This document shows positions 17,931 through 19,460 of a stretch of 19,460 nt of DNA, piece by piece (position 1 is the first letter of the stretch; every line of letters starts with the position of its first letter). The stretch spans positions 1 to 19,460 of the forward strand of contig JADGJL010000511.1 in the NCBI GenBank assembly GCA_027600665.1, read 5' to 3'. Source of the DNA: Irineochytrium annulatum. Its lineage: Eukaryota > Chytridiomycota > Chytridiomycetes > Chytridiales > Chytridiaceae. The notes below the pieces were generated by a model, which did not search any database, was not told the origin of the DNA, and worked only from the letters and a program-made list of their open reading frames with translations. The translations under genes and the position numbers were made by a program.

Positions 17931-18722
17931 ATGTCCAATGCATCCGGCGCCGCCGGCTCGCGGTTTACGTCCTACCTCGCCTCGAAGGAGTTCAGGTCCT
18001 ATCTCATGAGGTGAGCTCGTTATCTTTCCGCCCGTCCTTCCGTCTCCATGGCTGAGCCTTCTCCTGTAGCACGGTATGTATATTTCGCCATTGCTCGAAC
18101 AGATGATCGTATGTGATCTGCGCGGATCGCGCCCGATCGCGTCGTTTCCTGGCTGACTTATTGCTTCCCTTACTCATGCGCTCATCAGCACTTCTGGGGG
18201 CCAGGTTCGTGGCCTTGCAGTTGAGGTGTGGGCCAATGCTGATTATGCGAACAGTGGCCAACTGGGGCCTTCCGCTCGCGGCAATGGCGGATACGAAGAA
18301 GTCGCCGGAGCTCATCAGCGGGAAGATGACGGCTGGTGAGATAGCCGCTTCACGACGTGGTTACTGATGTGGATGGGTGAATAGTTCTTTGCGTATACTC
18401 GGCCCTCTTCATGAAGTTCGCCATTGACGTCCAGCCACGGAACTACCTCCTCTTCGCCTGTCACGTCGCCAACGAGACCTGCCAGCTCATCCAGGGTGGG
18501 AGGTTTATCAAGTGGCATTAGTAAGTTTTTGCGGTTAAGAGCAGAGACATGAAGTAGCGCGAGACGAGGATAGATAGATGGGAGGCAATGGAACGGGACA
18601 GTATCTAACGCTCATTCTTTAAACGCAGCATGGGCGGGAAAGAGGAGGCCGAGAAGCTCGCACTCCTTGCGCCGCCCCCGACCGAGAAGGTGCCGGCTCC
18701 GGAAACTGTTCTGAAGGCATGA
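17931..18722 (+). CDS. MPC1: Mitochondrial pyruvate carrier subunit 1 (MPC1)
   Basis: Six exons are inferred: 17931-18010, 18070-18073, 18189-18204, 18255-18335, 18385-18520 and 18629-18722, giving 136 residues. Introns are 59, 115, 50, 49 and 108 nt, all GT..AG. Joined, they give the hallmarks of MPC1: [55 protein letters not shown] and [14 protein letters not shown]1 pairs with MPC2 in the inner mitochondrial membrane to import pyruvate. The family is about 110-140 residues with hydrophobic helices and no cleaved presequence, as here. Exon 2 is only 4 nt (CACG), supplying the last base of Ser27 and the whole of Thr28. Without it the frame shifts and HFWGP is lost. Exon 3 is only 16 nt. The last exon adds a hydrophilic Glu/Pro-rich tail beyond the conserved core. 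It converges on the CX9C gene. Confidence 0.93.
18070..18073 (+). other. MPC1: 4-nt microexon of MPC1
   Basis: CACG is flanked by CTGTAG on the left and GTATGT on the right, both good splice signals. Exon 1 ends in AG and exon 3 begins CACTTCTGG, so AG+CACG+CAC reads Ser-Thr-His. This matches the conserved STHFWGP of MPC1 from animals to fungi. Confidence 0.85.
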
Positions 18723-18918
18723 ACTGCCACCTCATATCAGTGCGCGAAGGGTGATGTTTTGTTGTCGATTGCGAAGGAGGTGTCGCTTAGTACAGTCCAG
18801 TTTATTAGTTTCGTCCTTCATTGCTGCTTGAATGAACAAAGTTTTGGTGTCATATCTATCCAATTTCATCTTTGCGACCTCCCTTTCCTTGTCTTTCTTC
18901 CGTCGTTATCGATCGCGT

Positions 18919-19460
18919 TTATCTCTTACTTCGCCACTTGTCTTCCTGCTCCCTGGCCTTCTCTTTCTCCCTCCTCCGTCGCGCCATCTCCTTCAAATAC
19001 ATCTGATCCGCCCGATCGGCCATAAGCGCTCTCTCCCTGCCCGTCGTTTTGGCGGGAAGCTGATCATATCCTAGCTCCTTGAGGTATTTCTGTTCACACC
19101 GGTATTAGGAATCTTCATCAAGCTCGCAGCTACATACCGTCTGCAACTCCTCACAGCTCCACACCCCCCGTCTCCTCTCCACACAGCTTTTAGTGAATCC
19201 CGCCACCGTCCAACTGTTCAAACACTCCAGGAGCGCGAAGTGGGCGTCCGCGCAGTTTAGGGCCGCGACGTGTTTGATATCCATCTTGCCCTGATCCCGA
19301 CGCGCGTTGGTGGTGGCAATCTGCGAGCGCTCGGTGCGGATGTGGCTATCGAGGATCAACTGTTCCTGAGGTGTTTGGGGCGGGCCCGAAAGCGGGTGGA
19401 AGGGGTTGGACCAGATGTCGTCGTTTGGGGAAGAGGCGGGTGAAGCAGAAGGGGGCGGAG
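18919..19460 (-). CDS. Twin-CX9C (CHCH) protein, 5' end beyond the window
   Basis: The gene enters from the right edge on the minus strand. Exons are 19460-19138 (partial) and 19089-18919, with a 48-nt GT..AG intron between. The visible part includes DIWSNPFHP, a charged region, and then two CX9C motifs: C-ADAHFALLE-C and C-VERRRGVWS-C. After the splice come KYLKELGYDQL and a strongly charged Arg/Lys/Glu helix ending DKWRSKR. Twin CX9C proteins are imported into the mitochondrial intermembrane space by Mia40 and folded with two disulfides. Many help assemble respiratory complexes, mainly cytochrome oxidase. Which member this is cannot be told without the N terminus. The long N-terminal and C-terminal extensions argue against the smallest members such as Cox17. 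Confidence 0.8.

Overview
The window looks like nuclear DNA of a filamentous fungus, most likely a basidiomycete (Agaricomycete-like). The grounds are GC-rich coding sequence, many very short GT..AG introns (about 48-115 nt, often with CTNAC-type branch sites), compact spacing of genes on both strands, and eukaryote-specific genes: mitochondrial pyruvate carrier MPC1, a FYVE zinc-finger protein, a membrane protein with an SH3 domain, and GPI-anchored secreted proteins. The phylum is inferred from gene structure, not from a marker gene. All exon joins were worked out by eye from reading frame, splice sites and family knowledge.

Layout. 1-46: possible last exon of a gene to the left. 730-1330(+): two-exon gene of unknown function with a mitochondrial-type N terminus. 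2471-3781(+): secreted, probably GPI-anchored protein with two nearly identical Cys-pair domains (gene A). 4450-5968(-): five-exon AIF/AMID-like FAD/NAD(P)H oxidoreductase. 6159-7889(+): single-pass membrane protein with a cytoplasmic SH3 domain. 8247-9032(-): one-domain paralogue of gene A (gene B), sharing its promoter block. 9797-10926(+): three-exon zinc-independent medium-chain dehydrogenase/enoyl reductase (MDR). 11659-12600(-): three-exon short-chain dehydrogenase (SDR) with an unusual Cys-containing 11-residue repeat. 12871-13578(+): decayed SDR pseudogene. 13655-14265(+): internally deleted AMID pseudogene. 14275-14565: orphan copy of the MDR promoter. 15048-16330(-): FYVE protein. 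16555-16866(+): small uncertain ORF. 17931-18722(+): MPC1 with a 4-nt microexon. 18919-19460(-): twin-CX9C (CHCH) protein that runs off the right edge.

Two themes link the genes. First, 2.3-14.6 kb is a duplicated and rearranged neighbourhood. The paralogues A and B lie in opposite orientation with about 170 bp of matching promoter. Functional AMID, MDR and SDR genes sit beside a relic block carrying, in one orientation, an SDR pseudogene, an AMID pseudogene and an MDR promoter copy. This suggests an older SDR-AMID-MDR redox cassette that was copied, partly lost and reshuffled. Second, the right end holds two convergent genes for mitochondrial proteins (MPC1 and the CX9C protein).

The most noteworthy items are the 4-nt MPC1 microexon, the conserved A/B promoter with a CGG-N4-CCG element at the same distance from both start codons, the uncharacterised A/B protein family, the relic redox cassette, and the 11-residue repeat insertion in the SDR. 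I saw no CRISPR array, rRNA, convincing tRNA or transposable element.
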